Source of the DNA: an uncultured Xanthobacteraceae bacterium | GTDB taxonomy: Bacteria > Pseudomonadota > Alphaproteobacteria > Rhizobiales > Xanthobacteraceae | Direction of reading: 5' to 3' | NCBI GenBank assembly: GCA_955652195.1 | Contig: CATPBC010000062.1 | Span: forward strand, 1-14,862 | DNA: 14,862 bases | Part shown: positions 13,221 to 14,862 of the stretch, one piece after another | Numbering within the stretch: position 1 is the first letter of the stretch | Layout of the letters: each line of letters starts with the position of its first letter | Made by a program: the position numbers and the translations under genes | The notes under the pieces: generated by a model | Told to the model about the DNA's origin: nothing | Databases searched by the model: none | Seen by the model: the letters and a program-made list of their open reading frames with translations, nothing else

Positions 13221-14862
13221 ATTCCAATTTCCGTGTATGGCGAGCCCGGCTTCGGCTGAGCAGCGGGCTCGTCATGCTCGCTTTTGTCGTTTGCCATCTC
13301 ACCGCGCACTGGTTTTTGCTGGTCTCGGTCGAGAACGCGGAGACCGTTCTGACTTTTCTGATGTATCCGTGGCGCACGTGGCTCGGCACGTCCATCCTGA
13401 TTGCCGCGTTCGGCGTCCATTACGGCAATGCGTTGTGGTCGATCTACATTCGCCGTTCGCTGCGGCTTACTCGCTGGGAACTGACGCAGGTCGCGCTCGG
13501 CCTGTGTATTCCCTTTCTGCTGATGTTTCACGTCATTGGCACGCGCATAGCCGAGAGCACGTTGGACGTTACGATCTATTACAACACCGTCTTCATCGCC
13601 CAATGGCTGCATCGGCCCTGGCTCGGCGCGGTACAAATGATTGCGCTAATAACGGTGTGGACCCACGCCTGCATCGGCATCCATTATTGGCTGCGGACAA
13701 AGCGCTGGTATCCGGCGTGGCGGCCGGCACTTTTCACTTATGGGTTGCTGCTGCCGACCCTGGCGCTGGCTGGCTATGTCAGCGGCGGCAATCAGGTCGT
13801 GCGCGAGGCAAACGCCGATCCTGATTTCGTGCGCTCGGCGGCCGAGGACTCCAATATCACCACGCAAGCCGCCGAGGCGGTCGACCGGATGGCGGCTGTC
13901 GGTTTCGGCCTGAGCCTCGCCTTGACGCTGTTGCCTTTCGCCGGACGCGGCATTCGCGAACTCTCCTATCGGCGCCGCAAGCCGCCGGTTTTGGCGCACG
14001 CCAATGGGCGCAGCATGGCGATCCGGCCCGGCGCCACCGTCTTGGAAACGCTGCGCGCCAACGGCATCTCGCACGCGTCGGTATGCGGCGGCCGCGCCCG
14101 CTGCACCACCTGCCGGGTTCAGGTGACCAAAGGTCTCGAACAGCTTCCGCAACCGAGCGGATTGGAAGCCAAGGCGCTGGCGCGCATCGGCGCCACGCCT
14201 GGGATGCGGCTTGCCTGCCAAATCCGCCCGACGGCGGATCTCGCCGTGATGCCGCTGTTGGCGGCGGATGCCAACGCCGCCGACGGCGCGGTCCGCGGCG
14301 GACTGGAAGGCAGCGAACGGCTGATCACCATTCTATTTGTGGATTTGCGCGCGTCGACTGCGCTGGCCGAGGCCAAGCTGCCCTATGACGTATTGTTTGT
14401 TCTCAACCAGTTTTTCCATGAGATGACGCAGGCGCTGGTCACGACGAATGGACATTACTCGCAGTTCACCGGTGACGGATTGATGGCGCTGTACGGACTT
14501 GATGTCGCCGATCCAAAGAGCGGGCCGCTGGACGCGGTACGCGGCGCGCGGGAGATGCTGGAACGGCTCGACCAGTTGAACTACCGGCTGCGTGGCGACC
14601 TGCGCGAGCCGTTACGCATCGGCGTCGGCATCCATTACAGCGAGGCGATTGTGGGCGCGATGGGGCCGCCGCGCTCGCAAATCATTACCGCGATCGGCGA
14701 TGCTGTGAATACCTGTGCGCGCTTGGAGAGCCTGACCAAAGAATACGGCTGCGCGGTCGTGATTTCGCGCCAGGCCGCCGAGGCGGCGGGCCTAAACCTA
14801 AACGGCGAAAAATTACACGACGCGCCGGTGAAAGGTCGCCGCGAGCCGGTTCAGTTTTACGC
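13217..14862 (+). CDS. cyaC: CyaC-like redox-sensing class III nucleotidyl cyclase (membrane anchor - [2Fe-2S] ferredoxin - cyclase), 3' truncated
   Basis: 548 residues are visible and the frame runs off the window edge, probably very near its end. The N-terminal anchor has about six hydrophobic helices (near 14-37, 57-78, 89-110, 136-158, 170-190, 225-242). It carries His27/His31, His68, His105 and His150/His156 at positions suited to axial ligation of two b hemes, as in succinate dehydrogenase cytochrome b. A ferredoxin domain follows (about 257-345) with Cys290, Cys296, Cys299 and Cys334, the C-x5-C-x2-C pattern of a [2Fe-2S] cluster. The cyclase domain (about 366-548) has metal ligands Asp376 (FVDLR) and Asp420 (FTGDGLMALYG), Thr491 in ITAIGDAVN, and transition-state residues Asn498 and Arg502. 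The usual substrate-specifying Lys is Gln416. S. meliloti CyaC has this architecture and is reported as a quinone-responsive diheme adenylate cyclase. Domain calls are firm; heme binding and product are inferred. The ATG at 13217 directly precedes the first helix. Confidence 0.88.
   Translation, partial: MNSNFRVWRARLRLSSGLVMLAFVVCHLTAHWFLLVSVENAETVLTFLMYPWRTWLGTSILIAAFGVHYGNALWSIYIRRSLRLTRWELTQVALGLCIPFLLMFHVIGTRIAESTLDVTIYYNTVFIAQWLHRPWLGAVQMIALITVWTHACIGIHYWLRTKRWYPAWRPALFTYGLLLPTLALAGYVSGGNQVVREANADPDFVRSAAEDSNITTQAAEAVDRMAAVGFGLSLALTLLPFAGRGIRELSYRRRKPPVLAHANGRSMAIRPGATVLETLRANGISHASVCGGRARCTTCRVQVTKGLEQLPQPSGLEAKALARIGATPGMRLACQIRPTADLAVMPLLAADANAADGAVRGGLEGSERLITILFVDLRASTALAEAKLPYDVLFVLNQFFHEMTQALVTTNGHYSQFTGDGLMALYGLDVADPKSGPLDAVRGAREMLERLDQLNYRLRGDLREPLRIGVGIHYSEAIVGAMGPPRSQIITAIGDAVNTCARLESLTKEYGCAVVISRQAAEAAGLNLNGEKLHDAPVKGRREPVQFY

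Overview
The window is about 62% GC by eye and is densely coded. It carries the conserved alphaproteobacterial block rpoZ - rsh - pdxJ - acpS - lepB - rnc - era - recO - parC. Gene order, the single bifunctional RelA/SpoT homologue, a RecO without zinc-finger cysteines and the style of the proteins point to the order Hyphomicrobiales (Rhizobiales), probably near Bradyrhizobium, Pseudolabrys or Xanthobacteraceae. That placement is inference; no rRNA or other phylogenetic marker is present.

Layout. Bases 1-984 (+) hold the 3' part of a GLOD5-like VOC gene and a BCP-like peroxiredoxin. Bases 941-2271 (-) hold a two-gene unit: a LabA-like NYN-domain protein followed 5 bp later by a family-5-type iron-sulfur uracil-DNA glycosylase. 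The glycosylase 3' end overlaps the peroxiredoxin 3' end by 44 bp. Bases 2272-2786 are the only gene-free stretch over 300 bp and separate two divergent units. This stretch holds a terminator-like structure facing left, a possible 18-codon ORF, a possible rpoZ promoter and a leader hairpin. Bases 2787-13077 (+) are the housekeeping block: RNA polymerase omega, (p)ppGpp synthesis and hydrolysis, vitamin B6 synthesis, acyl carrier protein activation, signal peptidase, RNase III, Era, RecO and topoisomerase IV subunit A. Two joints are ATGA overlaps (pdxJ/acpS, lepB/rnc) and rnc/era overlap by 8 bp, so these are probably translationally coupled. A low-complexity, hairpin-rich 268-bp stretch separates recO from parC.

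From 13217 to the window edge an open reading frame encodes the most distinctive protein here: a histidine-bearing multi-helix membrane anchor, a [2Fe-2S] ferredoxin domain and a class III nucleotidyl cyclase catalytic domain on one chain. The architecture matches the redox/quinone-responsive cyclase CyaC described in Sinorhizobium meliloti, and suggests that electron-transport state is converted into cyclic nucleotide.

Most of the window is ordinary core genome. The accessory interest lies in the cyclase, the rpoZ upstream region, the recO-parC spacer and the region upstream of rsh. I see no mobile elements, CRISPR arrays, tRNAs or rRNAs.
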